A stretch of DNA of 64,000 nucleotides. Origin: Tetragonia tetragonoides. Lineage: Eukaryota; Streptophyta; Magnoliopsida; Caryophyllales; Aizoaceae. The position numbers were made by a program, and so were the translations under genes. This document shows positions 21,783-34,500 of this stretch, one piece after another. The DNA lies in contig CM076151.1 of the NCBI GenBank assembly GCA_038025085.1, positions 8,189,001-8,253,000 on the forward strand. The letters run 5' to 3'. A model generated the notes under the pieces. That model was not told the origin of the DNA and searched no databases. It saw only the letters and a list, made by a program, of their open reading frames with translations. The stretch's first letter is position 1. Each line of letters starts with the position of its first letter.

Positions 21783-22892
21783 ATGGGAGGGCATATGAGT
21801 AAGAAAACAGCTGAAAGTTCAACAGAGATCAACAATTTGCAGTACTTTACAGAGCTCACTTCTTATGAAGCAGCTTGTAAAGCAGATGCAGATTTGCAAA
21901 CCTTTGATACAACCCTTCATGCTAGGACCAATCATGTTATTAACACCTTGGCTGTCGGTGTCGAAGTCCGATCTCTCTCCTTCAATTCCTTGAAGGAAGT
22001 CACTGAATGTTTGTTGGAGATGAATCAAGAAGTTGTGAAGGTGATCTTGGAGTGCAAGCAAGATATATGGAAAAACCAGGAACTGTTTGAGCTGGTTGAA
22101 GAATACTTTGAGAACAGCTTACAAACCCTTGATTTCTGTGCTGCATTGGAGAAATGCCTTAAAAGGGTTAAAGATAGGCAGTTGCTTATAATGGTTGCTT
22201 TGCAGCAATTTGAAGAAGAGGATGGGGCAGGGGAAACTCGGTACTCGAAAACTCTGGAGGAACTGAAGAATTTCAAGGCAGCAGGTGATCCTTTTACTGA
22301 GGAGTTTTTTCAGATATTTCAGTCTGTTTACAGGCAGCAAATATTAATGCTTGAGAAACTGCAACTTAAGAAGAACAAACTTGACAAAAAGCTCAAGTAT
22401 ATTCATGCTTGGAGGAAAGTTTCAAGCATCATATTCGTCGCCACTTTTGCAGCCGTGCTAATCTGCTCGGTGGTGGCAGCCGCCATGGCTGCCCCGCCAG
22501 TTGCAGCTGCTCTGGCAGCTGCAACATCGATCCCCATCGGGTCCATGGGGAGGTGGATAGACTCCCTTTGGAAAAACTATGAAAATGCATTGAAGGGCCA
22601 AAAGGAGGTAATTGGCACTATGCAGGTTGGCACTTATGTTGCTATCAAGGACTTGGATAACATTAGGGTGCTGATTGATAGGCTGGAGATTGAACTCGAA
22701 TCGTTGTTGCACAACGCTGAATTCGCGATTACCAAAGATGCTGTTAAGCTGGGGATTGAGGAGATAAAGAAGAAGATGGCTGTGTTTACAAAGAATGTTG
22801 AGGATTTAGGGGTGCAGGCTGATATGTGCAGCAGGGATATTAGGAGGGCTAGAACTGTGGTTCTGCAAAGGATCATCAAACATCCAAACTGA
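21783..22892 (+). CDS. UPF0496 (DUF677) membrane-associated protein, At4g34320-like
   Basis: An intronless frame of 369 residues from the ATG at 21,783. The open frame extends upstream to 21,621, but I choose this ATG for two reasons. It begins [11 protein letters not shown], like the Arabidopsis relative as I recall it, and the upstream part looks like a 5' UTR intron (donor near 21,681, acceptor ...TTTGCAG at about 21,780). A long helical, coiled-coil-like body is followed by one hydrophobic Ala-rich segment at about residues 213-250, then more helix and a basic end ([18 protein letters not shown]). MGxxxS at the N-terminus fits an N-myristoylation site. Members (also called AT14A-like) have been linked to the plasma membrane and cell wall, but the biochemical role is not established. 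There are no operon-like neighbours. Confidence 0.9.
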   Translation: MGGHMSKKTAESSTEINNLQYFTELTSYEAACKADADLQTFDTTLHARTNHVINTLAVGVEVRSLSFNSLKEVTECLLEMNQEVVKVILECKQDIWKNQELFELVEEYFENSLQTLDFCAALEKCLKRVKDRQLLIMVALQQFEEEDGAGETRYSKTLEELKNFKAAGDPFTEEFFQIFQSVYRQQILMLEKLQLKKNKLDKKLKYIHAWRKVSSIIFVATFAAVLICSVVAAAMAAPPVAAALAAATSIPIGSMGRWIDSLWKNYENALKGQKEVIGTMQVGTYVAIKDLDNIRVLIDRLEIELESLLHNAEFAITKDAVKLGIEEIKKKMAVFTKNVEDLGVQADMCSRDIRRARTVVLQRIIKHPN

Positions 22893-23051
22893 AAGGAACT
22901 GACTAAAAATTTCAACATTTGTTTATGTTGTTGTGTTGGATAGCTTTGACATTGAAATGCTACATTGATTATACTGTCTGAAATTGAATTATTTTCATTT
23001 GTTCTTTGGGATCCTTGTATCAAAATTCTTATCCTAGACAGAATATGACCA

Positions 23052-23057
23052 AATAAA
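23052..23057 (+). terminator. Poly(A) signal of the UPF0496 gene
   Basis: AATAAA about 160 bases after the stop codon, at a normal plant distance and in a T-rich setting. Confidence 0.55.
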
Positions 23058-23910
23058 AGATTGCTCCATTTTCAGTTAATTTTGTTCGTTTTGTTTGATC
23101 CCTTTGTTTATTGCTGAAGGCTGAACCTGGTTAGAACTAGATAGTTTGCTTTTCCTTTTTATTATTTTAGCGGGAGGCTATTTAGATAGATAGAACTCAA
23201 TACAAGTAAAATCCTTCAAAAGGTCCTATATAAGACCTTTTCATGATAAACCAATCAAAAGTAACACTATTTCTTTAAAATGTAGCACTTTTAGTATATA
23301 TGTAATCATGGTTTTACGATGATATCGTCTTATATGAGTTTTTGTGAACATCAATGTTCATTAGCACATATGATTGGTCTCATATATTCATCATCAATTT
23401 TTTATTTTTTATTTTTTATTTTTTTATATGTCCAAATTCATTTAGAGAATGATTGAGTTAGGCAACTAACAAAATGAGAGTCATCTATATGCTAGATTGC
23501 TAGAACATACTTCGTAGAATGGCACAAGAGACAAACAAAGTGATTATGTATGTAGCTAGGTAATGCTTGTTTGGATTTTATCGGTTAGTTACATGCACAA
23601 TGTCATGGTACCAGGTCTCCTAGTTAGAAGTTTAACAACTTGAGTTTGGTAATGGATTTCACCAAATTCTAGTGTACATCATAATATGAATCATTGAATG
23701 TAATGAGATAACTATGTCAATCCATGTGCATCATGATGCACCAAACATAATCAAAACCATTGCCATTTCGTATACAATATTTCACTCCAATGAAAATTGG
23801 TTGAGATTCTAATTGGCATTTTGTGCATCATCTTTCTCCCATACAAGTGAGCAAATTATATTAAATGGGACCAATTGCTATAACATCGAAATATACATTA
23901 AAGATCAGTA

Positions 23911-24270
23911 AGTCTTGTGTGAGACCAACTCATAGAAAAATGAGGATCACTATTTAGTAATGTAGGGGTTACTGTTTATGTGTAGTGACCCTTATTATAC
24001 TGAAAAGTAAACCTCGTCTCACCAAAAGTTACAGTAAGACCGTTTTAAAAAAGTTTTTGATTAAAGATAACCTTCAAATAAGCAAAAATGGAGTAAATTA
24101 ATTTTATTATGAAGTTATTCTTTCACAAAAATTCATAAGCACGAGTAAGCACGAGCAAGTTGTGTGAGACCAACTCACAAAAAGATAAGGTCACTTGTTA
24201 GAAATATATGACAGTATGAGTTACTTATTATGAGCGGTGACACTTATTTCGCTAAAAAGTAATCTCGATA
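23911..24270. repeat. Two diverged copies of a TGTGAGACCAACTCA repeat
   Basis: Copy one (about 23,911-24,042) and copy two (about 24,155-24,270) share TTGTGTGAGACCAACTCA, then a GGTCACT-like block, GTTACT, GTGACnCTTATT and GAAAAGTAA/AAAAAGTAAT. Copy one ends GTCTCACC...GTAAGAC, roughly inverted to its start GTCTTGTGTGAGAC, so this may be a MITE with one nearly complete and one decayed copy. Confidence 0.5.
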
Positions 24271-25325
24271 AATGATGGAATATAATTATAACACCATAAA
24301 AAAATTCTAAGTTAAGTAGGATATATGCCTAAAAAATCTGGAAGACTGTTTCTAAGAGGGTCATAACTCATAATCCTAAGGAATCTATCAAATGACAAAA
24401 TTCAAATAAGTTTTGAAAAGAAAGGACTGAAAGGGTCCTCCTAAGATGACCCCCTCATGAGAAATAGTCAAAAAGTTGAGAAAGTTTACTTGGTGAAGAG
24501 AAAAAGGGTCAAAAGATAAAAAACCATCATTGACAATGGTGGAAATCAATAAAGATTCTAGGCAAAAGAGAACCCTTTTGTGAAAGCAGAGTTGTAACTA
24601 TAAACTTCACATCATAGAAAATTTACCATAAGATGCTATTCAAATGAGATCAGAGTGCCTAGGACACAAAGGAATGTCAATGACTGGCTTCTGGGACAAA
24701 CTAAGATAAGCATCTATGAGACTTGGAAACTCCAAAATAAAATAAACATATACTAAAACAGACTAAAGTAACAAGGCTAACATTCTGGCACTCCAGATAA
24801 GATATACAGATGCAAATTTTTTATGACTTTCTCTCTCCTAAACTCCTAGGCTCTAGTGGCTGTGGTTTAATTTGGAGAAGTAATCTTGAAGACATAAACT
24901 GTGTGGTTAAGGTAGTGCACTATGTCAGCACATTATGCTGCAAGCAGAAGCATATCATATCAGAATGTCTTCAGAAGCTATTTTCAGAAGCTACCACTTG
25001 CAATATCAAAGAAAGATGATGCAAGAACAGGCAGGCAAGTTTTTGAGTCATCCAGAACTTCGTGTGCTCGCCAAAATTATGTGCAAAAGCTTCACTCACT
25101 TAGTTATTACGACCAAAAGGCAACAAGAGCTCAATAGTATCAAATGACAAACAAAGCACTTCACTTATATTCAGGAACCAAGCAATACTCTTACTTAAAG
25201 CTGAATAAGAAAGGAATTACAGTGAAAAGGAGATCAAGGAGCGATAAGGCACTAGTAATGAAAAAACCTAATATATATTGATGTTCATCATAGTAGACAT
25301 GAAGAGATCATGTAGCAGTGGCTTA

Positions 25326-27109
25326 CTAATCTAGTGCCTGCTTTATATTTTGACGCCTAAAGAACAGGTTTGAAAATGAAAATACAGGTGATGGCCGATA
25401 GTTAAATTTGGTTGCAGATACTAGATAAAGACAGACTAATAGAACATAAATCTTAAACCAGATGAATGAGGAAAAAGTGAGGAATGTACAGAAGCTGGTT
25501 AGAGTCAAGACAACAACGAAATTCACCAGGCATTTTGTCATGCAGAGTTCCTTTTCTGTTCCTTCATTTGGGAAATGACCAGTAGAGTAAAACTCGGAGA
25601 GAAGCTTGTCTTTGAGACAAAATGTGTCCATCAACCAAGTGCCAACCTCATCTTCAGTCTTTGGAACATCACTGACAGAGAGACGTCGAATGTGAATATG
25701 GACTTCTGAAGGGTTGACCCCAAACACATTGTCGAAGAAGAAAGGGCAACGAGGCTTGTACCCAATGCTCAGATCATAGACTGCAGTAAACTCGTGTTAA
25801 TAAGGAAAAATATGAAGATGCATCAGAGTAAGGTAAATAAAAGTCATAATGCCACATTGCAAACCTGCATCAAGAGAACTCCTTAGTTCTTCCAAGCAGG
25901 CAAAGAAACCCTTTGTTTTCGGAAGCAGAACATTTTTAAGGATAGGCAAGCCATGTTCAGCAGCATACTTTTGACTGCGAGAACACTTCTGCTCACTGCA
26001 CCAAAAAGATGGAAGAACTTAGTAGATCACAGAGAGTAAAAATTTAAAATCAGAATATAAATACCATCTGTAACTGAAATAAGAATTATGGAAGTTGGTA
26101 TCTGTATCTATTCCTAATCTAAAGTCTACACAAACTCCCACGATCACCACTTTTTACTCAATAAGTTAAGAATCAAAATTAAACTTTTAGAATCACGGTT
26201 GCTGACGGGACACAGAGCAGCTCAAAACCACACCTCCCACCCGCCAACTGTCATTGCAACAAAACAAAAGACTGCTCCTCTAGAAAACTGTTTGTTTTAA
26301 TTTTGGATAATCAAGTTTCAAGCCCTTAGACTAGGCACCTGTTGAGCTTAAAAAGGATCTAACAACTTTTCAAATTTAAAATATCAACAGTTATAATTTA
26401 TGATATGCAACTTCATGATGTAACATGTAAGAGATATGAGCAGGAGGAAGCAACTGTCTTTATCTTAGTTCAAATGATAAATAAAAAATGGAAACATTGA
26501 AATTTTTTACTCGTCAGCAAAGAGAAGAGGAGATTACGTAAAATCTGTGCCTTCTGGAAAAATTGCAAGCCAGAGGGGATCTCGAGGATTCTTGAGTGTT
26601 GAAAGCATCTGATACATGATTGGTTCATCAATCTCCCACTTTCTGTGCACAGGAATGAACTCCAGTATGTGAAATGCCCATCCAAATATAGGCAGATTCA
26701 TTAAGCTGCTCTTAAGAACGTACTTGATGTGTCCCAGGCTGCCCTTTCTCAATGCCAGATCCCATAAATACATCCAGTCAACCTCAGTTCTGTGGTTGGC
26801 GATTAGCAAAACACGCTCTTTGTCAGGAATTGTCTCTCCAGAGAAGACCACCTTAGTCTTATTGATCTTTTCAAATAAAAATGGCCACAGAGCAAGCCAT
26901 GAAGCAAAGACTATAGATGTCACTTTTCTGCTGTAATGCATGCTGAATAATCGTAATACAACTGCACTCATAAAACCGAAGCACACTAGCGCAATGAAGG
27001 CGGTTATAATTAGCACAAATAAACACATCACGCCCCTTAACAACCTTAAAGGTCCTAAAGCCTGGTGCTTTCCTTCATCATCCAAAGCAAGAGGTTCTTT
27101 CATTTCCAT
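25326..27109 (-). CDS. LPAT5: Lysophosphatidate acyltransferase (1-acylglycerol-3-phosphate acyltransferase), LPAT4/5 type
   Basis: Three coding exons on the complement: 27109-26538, 25995-25865 and 25780-25326, with GT-AG borders, giving 385 residues. The acyltransferase block I motif NHRTEVD (HX4D; His 106, Asp 111) and block III FPEGT (184-188) are intact, so it should move an acyl chain from acyl-CoA to lysophosphatidate at the ER. Two hydrophobic segments lie near residues 26-52 and 68-80, and a strongly hydrophobic pair lies near the C-terminus. I start at the ATG at 27,109; the longer frame begins with GTG. A CTATAG acceptor at about 27,146 suggests a 5' UTR intron, with the first leader exon perhaps near 29,000. 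The assignment to LPAT4/5 rather than LPAT2/3 rests on the [12 protein letters not shown] block and the length. Confidence 0.9.
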
Positions 27110-27145
27110 TTTCTCAGAGTATTCTTCTCTTGCCCACACAGACGT

Positions 27146-30100
27146 CTATAGGATCAATTAGAGACTTGCTACAGAGGTAAAATGTTTGATGGTATTCTTA
27201 TTTATTGCCAGGAAAGAGACGATGAAGTTTCACTCAAGCTGTCTAATAAACAGGCAAATTCTCTTTTGCTATTGGCTTTTAAAAATGTGGTCCATTCCTA
27301 GGGATCAGGACCAGTTTGCTTGCCCCAGGGATGCCTTTAGAACTGAGAAATGACTGAAATGCAGCAGAAGTGGTGACAGAATCACTAATAGATTAGCAAC
27401 AGTGCATGATTACCTGGAAAGAGATGGATACAATCAGCTCATCTCAAAGAAATTATCTAGCAGAAAGCATGAGATAAAATGGAGTGCAACAAGAATCACA
27501 ATCAAGCTAGGTACTAACAAATTAAGTTTGGCCACAAGCTATGCAAGGATGAGAATTGAGTATTACAATGGGTTGATCGTCGTGTATTCCCCAGCACATA
27601 TCTACTCGATCTATTCATGTTTGACTTTTCATAGTCTCTACAACAACACTTTGGACCATGGTTATTTATAATTTTATGTTAATATAAAATGTAAAAAGTT
27701 ACTATTTCAATAGTACATTTAAAAACAAAGCTAATGCATGTATTTCCACATCAGAATTCAGTCTACTTTTTGTTCACCAATCAATGGGCAAAGTTTGCAA
27801 TATTTGACATCAAAAAATCAAAGAAGTTTATTTTCGGACGTAGGGAACATCAACACCCAACAGTATGATGTTCCAAGAGAATCTTAATCTTGCCAGAACA
27901 AGCAACCAAGTGATCAGTGTTTACAGGATCTTTGAACTCCACACCGAGCAGCAAAATCACAATTAATCAACCAGATGGAGACCAATTGACAAATTGACAC
28001 ATAAAGAATGACAAGAATAATACATTCTGGCAAAAAAAGGAACAGAGATTATAATGGCTGAAACCACCTACAATAAAGGCTGGTATTCCAACCTTGTCAC
28101 AATAAGGTTTAGATCAAGACCATCTTTAAGCTACCCTGATCTTGAAGCAAAACAGACACTCAATCTCTTATCCTACACTAGTATTCCCATAATGTTTCTG
28201 CTCAAGCCTCAAATTATACTATAGCAATTTAAATTCAACCACACAAAAACAAATCTAAATTTGGTTAAAAGATAACATCTAGCCATTAACTGAACCAACA
28301 ACACTTTTAGTGTTCATGTTGCACTAGGATATACAGAAGGCAACCGAAAACCCTTAAAAATGCATGATCTAGATTAACCCTTTAGATATAAATAATTAAT
28401 CATCTCTACTAAACAGCTCAATTTTCTTAAAATTTCAACATTGAAGACTTTATGCTTCATTGGTTCTACCATAACACACTGTGACAGACATACCTGATCA
28501 GAAAAAATAACAATGACTTACACTTAAGAAATACTACCTAATAAAAATAGGAAAATTTGCACTTCCTGTTTGGTTATCTAAAGTAGTAAAAATTGATGCT
28601 TTGCAACTCCTAACAGCATAAAACTAACAAAAGTGACATTTTTCCAATCTGGGTCATTGCAAGATCGTCACAAAAGTTCAGGACTAACAAAATAACCAAG
28701 TATAAGCAAATGCATGGTAAACTTAAATGACATGAAATATAAGCAAATCACAAAAAGGGTTCATAGTATAAAGCTTTAATTTCATTACCCAGAAAAATAA
28801 CTCGAATTTGAGCTACAAAAAGCCGTCAGCTTTGGTTGCCTTTATGAAGCTCAGAGGAAAGCAACAGCAGAATTGAATGAAAAGGGACTGTTTTATGAAC
28901 TATGAGGGTGAATATAAGTAGATGATGGGCAAAATTAGGGCATTAGTGAGCTGGAAATTACTAAAAAGATGCCATTGGAGAGTGTGATTTAAGGGGAGCA
29001 ACAAACATGACTACCAAACATGGCAATGGAAGAAAACGAGAGGTGGAGGGGACATAATTGTGTGGAGAAAACGAAAGGAAGTGGGGAAGAGAGAGCACTT
29101 GGAGAATTGAGATGGGTCAGTGCTAAAAATAGTGTGTACTAGTACTTTTTTACTCAAGTTTTACCCATAGAAATCAATTCTAGGGGGAGAAAGTAGTCCC
29201 TTTCTTTTCCTTTCTCGATGGTACGTTTGTTGTACTATTTGGCGTATTTCTCAGAAACGGTTTCGAAATAATTTCACTTGAGTTGTCAACAAGTGATTGT
29301 GGTTTTTTTTTGCTCTGCAAGTGATTGTGGTTGGTGCGAGTCGTTCATCGTCGGTTTCATCCCTTATGTAATGGTGAGTGTTCGAATCTTGTCAATTCGA
29401 ATTTGATAACAATTGCTTACTGCGAATACTCTTTAGTATTTATCTCTTTGTAATCCGATTCAATGTGAGCATGATTAATTATGGCCCGAACGTATGGTTC
29501 AAACCCCCAAAAATCTAATAAAATGTAATTGCTTGAAAGCGCGGTTATCGACCAAACATCGGTCGCTAATTTTGTTGTTTGTGAGTGATTATTATCGATT
29601 GGAGGTGTTTTGACAACACGGACACGCCAGTTAACAATGTTGATTTTTCAGCTACTATTAAGTCCCAATAATCAGTCGGTTCACATTTATTCAAAATAGT
29701 CTAAAATTTTAAAGTTTTTTTCATACTAATATTTGTTTAATACACCAAGTGTAGCCTTGAATTATTTCATCACCACCAATTTTACCATCCAATTATTTTT
29801 TTCGCCCAACTTATTAGATATGTGCAAAATACGCTACAATGTCAACAAAATTTAGCATAATTAGCTTTATGCAACTTGTTAGCATATGTGCAACAAATGC
29901 AAAAAGCGCTCAATAATATGTTAAGACATTCACATGCTTTCTAGGTATGTGCAACAAGTGGCACTATACATATGTACAACTTAATGCACAATTGTCAAAA
30001 ATGGGTGTCCTAAAAAATCATTGGTTTATCCTATATATTGTATTGTATAGTGCCACTCTCCATGGATCATCATGCATTTTTAAGGAGACAAATTTAGGAG

Positions 30101-31521
30101 AGCAACATTCATTAATGAGGTGAGATAGAATAGCCATTTTGTATTGCATATAAATGAAAATGAGTGTTGTATGGGTTTCTTCTTCGCCCATGTCGTATCT
30201 CTCAAGTACTATTTTCAAGTGTTGTCGGTTTCTTATTAGTTTGAGATAGTCCTAAAACTTGAAAACTTGTGTTTTTTTTGTTTTTTTGTTGAGAAAATAG
30301 TCCTAAAACTTGTTGATATTGACTTTCTAGCTGAGATAGATGGGAAATAGAGTAAAGTGTTGATATAACAGAGTTGGATAAACGAGTACCAATGTTTTGG
30401 TAGTAAAGTTCCACACCATTACCAATGCTATCCACAATCCTTAAAACCCCGACCACCTCATAATAAATCTCGGTGAATACATGCAATAGGATAAAAAAAT
30501 TCAATAAAACTTCATCCATATGGTTTCAATTTGGAGAGCGATTTTCATAGGCCATAAGTCTCAAAATAACTTTCGTTATACATTGCAATGTTTTATACAC
30601 AAGTTATAATGGTATATTTCGTAAATAGCCATTGTCCAAAATATTTTAAAGACATTAAAAACATTATTTGAGTTTTTTAAATTACATTCTTCCCTGTAAT
30701 AATTTAGTTATGGTTGGATGACAAATATATGTCTTTTTCAATAACTGAAGCCTTCTAATCATCCAATCTAAGTTAGGTTCAGTTTGTTTTCTTCTTTATG
30801 TCAAACACTAACATGTAGGGCTATTTATCGGTCAGAATACGAACCACTCATGGTAGGCATTCGAAATCATAAGTGAGGGACAATTTTATTACCTTCTCAC
30901 CTCACTCTCTAACCGTTCCTATCGTAGACGTGTCCGGCTCGGACCAAAATCCTATTTGCTAGGTCCATAAGACGGATCGGAAGAGTCTGGTCCTATTTTG
31001 CCCGAATCGATCCGATCGAAAAACCCAATCTGAATCGGCTATTGAACAACCCTACTAATATGACATTCACACTCGAAAAAAGAAAACCCTAACATTACCA
31101 CAAACATGCTTCATGGACTAAAAAATAACAACTATTAAAACAAAACGAAATGGCCTTATGAGTGGATTAGATTTTGAATATTCCTCAGAAATCCACAATT
31201 TTCAATTTTACAATTTTTTCATGTAAATGACTGTTCTTGTGGGCTTGGATCAGCATCTCTCTAGCAGGGCTATATTTTATGACTTGATCTTATTACTCCC
31301 AGGTTGCACCAAGTTTTGGCCCATTTCATAATTTTTTGGCCCATTTCAAATTTTTTTTTGGCCCATTTCATGAAGTAATTCATAAGCTCTTTCATCTTCT
31401 ACTACTCTACTGACTTTGAGTTTTCTCTCTCCCCAAGTCACCTAAAGAATACCCTCTAGGCCTCTACTCTCTAGCACTCTATTAGTACTGAAATTCCAGT
31501 CAAAGAAATTCACGAACAACA
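27146..31521. other. Shared upstream region between divergent LPAT and PLAA genes
   Basis: The LPAT (minus) and PLAA (plus) genes face away from each other across 4.4 kb. The first 2 kb is probably the LPAT 5' UTR intron and leader. The rest is AT-rich spacer with one MITE (30,816-31,054). A minus-strand frame at 30,202-30,519 matches nothing I know. A promoter cannot be pinned down; the ATG of PLAA follows a CT-rich leader at about 31,430-31,480. Confidence 0.5.
30816..31054. mobile_element. 239-bp hAT-type MITE
   Basis: The ends TAGGGCTATTTAT and CAATAGCC...CCCTA are inverted (TAGGGYTRTT). The flanks CTAACATG (30,808-30,815) and CTAATATG (31,055-31,062) match at 7 of 8 positions, as expected for a hAT target duplication. 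The interior has several TCGGAC/GATCGGA words. It is non-coding. Confidence 0.7.
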
Positions 31522-34500
31522 ATGGAGATCTATTTCCAAGAATATCAACTCAGCTCTGAGCTTCATGGCCACGAAGACGATGTAAGTTTCTCATCTCTTA
31601 ATCTTAATCATAATCTCAAAAAAAAAAAAAAACGGAAAACATTTCAGTTTCCATTTCCATTTCGCTTTATTTCGCAATCGATGATTAAATTTCGATGAAT
31701 TTTGTTCAAAACCCTAGAAAACAATGTCGAATTTTCATTCTTAATATAGTTACGATCTGAATTTTGATAATCATTAGGTTCGGCGAATATGTGTTTGTGG
31801 AAATGCGGGTATAGCGACGTCGTCTAGGGACAAAACGGTGAGGTTTTGGTCTGTTGATTCTGGGAGTAAGTATAAGGGCCCTTCGGCAAAGGTTATGGTG
31901 GGGCACACGAGCTTTGTGGGTCCGTTGGCGTGGATTTCGCCGAATGAGGAGTTTCCGGAAGGCGGTGTCGTGTCTGGTGGGATGGATACATTGTTGATCG
32001 TTTGGGACTTGAAGAGTGGTGAGAAAGTGCATACATTGAGAGGGCATAAAATGCAGGTTACTGACATTGCATTGGATGATCAGGATATTGTGTCGTCGTC
32101 TGTTGATTGGTATGGATTCTTGTTAATATTGTGATAAAGATGATTGCTTTTTGGCTTGTGTTTATCTGTTTAATTGATATTTGATGGAAGTTGGAAATGA
32201 GTTTGAATTTTGAAATGATATGATGGGCAGTGACTTGTAAGAGGAATGAAATATGACATTTTAGTAAGTGATGACTACAATGTAGTAAAATTGCTGTGCC
32301 AATTAGATTAATGTGTCTGCTTGGGTGATAAATGTTTGCAAGATTTTGAGGGCGAGGAACAATGGATTTTCTGTTTGCTATGGATTTCACATCAAAGTGT
32401 GACATTGGGTCTTGAATCCTTGTCTATTTATGTTGCGTAAAAAGACAAGCTAAAGTTGCTGGAAGATATATACTATTTAGCACAAAATGTTGTGGAAAAA
32501 CTTACAAAGTGTTCGAGGTACTAGAGGAAATACGCCATGCAGATGATTGAGTGTGGTTCTTGAAAGTGGAGGCTTGGGTGGCATATGCTACTTGATAATA
32601 AGCTACCTGCAACACTGTCAGAGAAATTATGTACAATGCCTAGGTAACTTGCATCCATACCGATCAGAATGTCCTAGCCTGGGAGTTATAACTTAGCAAT
32701 GTGCATAGAAAAGTTGATTGTGGTCATTTAGAGTCCCAAACACAAAGAAGTTTGATATTAGAATAGAATTAAGAAAGCGTCACTTATGGAGATTTTGAAC
32801 ATATGATCAACACGAGGCTTGAAGAAGTGGTCTATTTAGTTTAGGGAGCGAGTGGCAAGTGAAATAGAACTGAAAATTTCTCTCGATGATTCAAGGAGTT
32901 CTCCCTCCATTAGCAGGATGAAAAGGACTTTGGAGTCCGTATAGAGGTGTAAATGAGCTGACTACAATATCCATGCTCATTCATTTAATTTTAATTGAAC
33001 AGAGTTTGAGTTTGAGCTTTGTCAAGCTTGACTGAATTCGCTCAATGGAAATTAGGTAGTTATAATAATTCAAATAACATCTAACCAATTGAGTTACAGA
33101 AGTGCTTAAACTTCAAGCGTATCACATATCTATTGTAAGTTAGATACAAATTACATAGATAACATAATCGAATTTTCCGGAAATGTAAATGGGCAGATGG
33201 TTTTCGAGCTTGCCTCGTGCAATTTTGTTCGTGTTTATTTTTTTGGTTCACGAATGAGGTTTGATCGGGTTTGTTCGTGAGTGTAGTGATTCATTATAGG
33301 CATAATATCCAAATAGACTGTATCTCTGCAGTATATCTTCATTATAGTGATCCCTAAGGGGGTAGCTCAGCTGGTAAGACCTCTGAGAAGTGTTCCTGAG
33401 GTCCCAGGTTCGAGTCCCCTCAGGGCCACTGGAGGTTTTACTGGTCGTTAACTTCAGGGCCCATGGGATTAGTAAAGCAAAGCTTGGACACCCATGTTAT
33501 CTAAAAAAAAATAAAAAATTTCTTCATTATAGTGAGATATTGGATTTACAGATGCCTGGACAGCATATAAGGATGGGAATTCTAAAGTTGTTCAGAAAGT
33601 CAACATACAGTTGGTGACAAAACAGGGGTTTGTCATATGTTTCAGTTTCAACTGCTCTGGATACCCATGTTATCTAAAAACAATTTCGTTACTGGATGCT
33701 TGTGTTTGAAGTACTAGCTACTTGCTTCTTTTCGTTTGTTATTGGGGCCGTCATGGACTTCCCCCCTTTCTTTTATGTGGATATAACTATAATCAAGTCA
33801 TCCTTTTCCCCATCCGTTTTGGTTATGCGCAAGTCAATACATGGGAGGAATTGATGTGCGTAGACATATGAACTGTTGTCTGTGAGCTCTTTAACTGATT
33901 TGATACTATATGCCTTCATGATGCTGCTATGAGCATATGTATTCTACATTTATATGTAACAATCTAGCTGCAGGCTTTAGTGATACTAATTGAGTGGATA
34001 CTGCTTAACTATTTCACATCATTGTCCCAGCACTCTAAAGAGATGGAAAAACGGCAAAGCTGTGGAGTCTTGGGAGGCTCATAGTTCCCCCGTACAGGCT
34101 GTTATAAAGCTACCCACTGGCGAGCTTGTTACAGGTACGGTTCCTATCAGGGATTAAGATCATTGTATAAAGGAGTGCTCGGATAATTTTTCGTTCTTTT
34201 GAATATTATCTTTCACTATACAATAGATTTTGTCCAACTTTTTCCTGTTAATCTATAATCGAAATAAAGAGACATGTAGCAGATTCGACACCTTACGAAG
34301 GTGTTCAAAAATAGTTTTCATCTTTTTGAAATTGGGATTTCCTTTTTCTCCCCTTGGGAAACTCAGGTCTGAGCTTACTATAAGGTATTAGTGTATATGT
34401 CCGCCATACCACGCTATAAGCTTCTCTATCAACATGAACAGAATTTTGTTAATGCATGAATATAATGTGTTTGAGATGTATTATCATGTACAAACTTTGT

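Larger units (their letters stand above)
22893..25325. other. Spacer between the UPF0496 and LPAT genes
   Basis: It starts with the UPF0496 3' UTR and ends with the presumed 3' UTR of the LPAT gene, which reads leftward. Between them are AT-rich DNA and two diverged repeat pairs, listed separately. Small frames near 24,810-25,147 show no family resemblance and overlap in several phases, so I do not call genes. Confidence 0.5.

Noticed and set aside
23396..23425. TTTTTTATTTTTTATTTTTTATT run as a regulatory element
   Set aside because: Simple low-complexity AT sequence; nothing supports a function.
30018..30519. Minus-strand frames as a possible gene between LPAT and PLAA
   Set aside because: The translation matches no family I know, contains low-complexity breaks and has no splice structure or conservation cue.
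33355..33430. Possible tRNA gene at the A and B boxes of the PLAA intron
   Set aside because: The boxes are good, but the sequence continues into a SINE body with an A tail and target duplication, and no full cloverleaf with an acceptor stem is seen. The same holds for 37,455-37,530.
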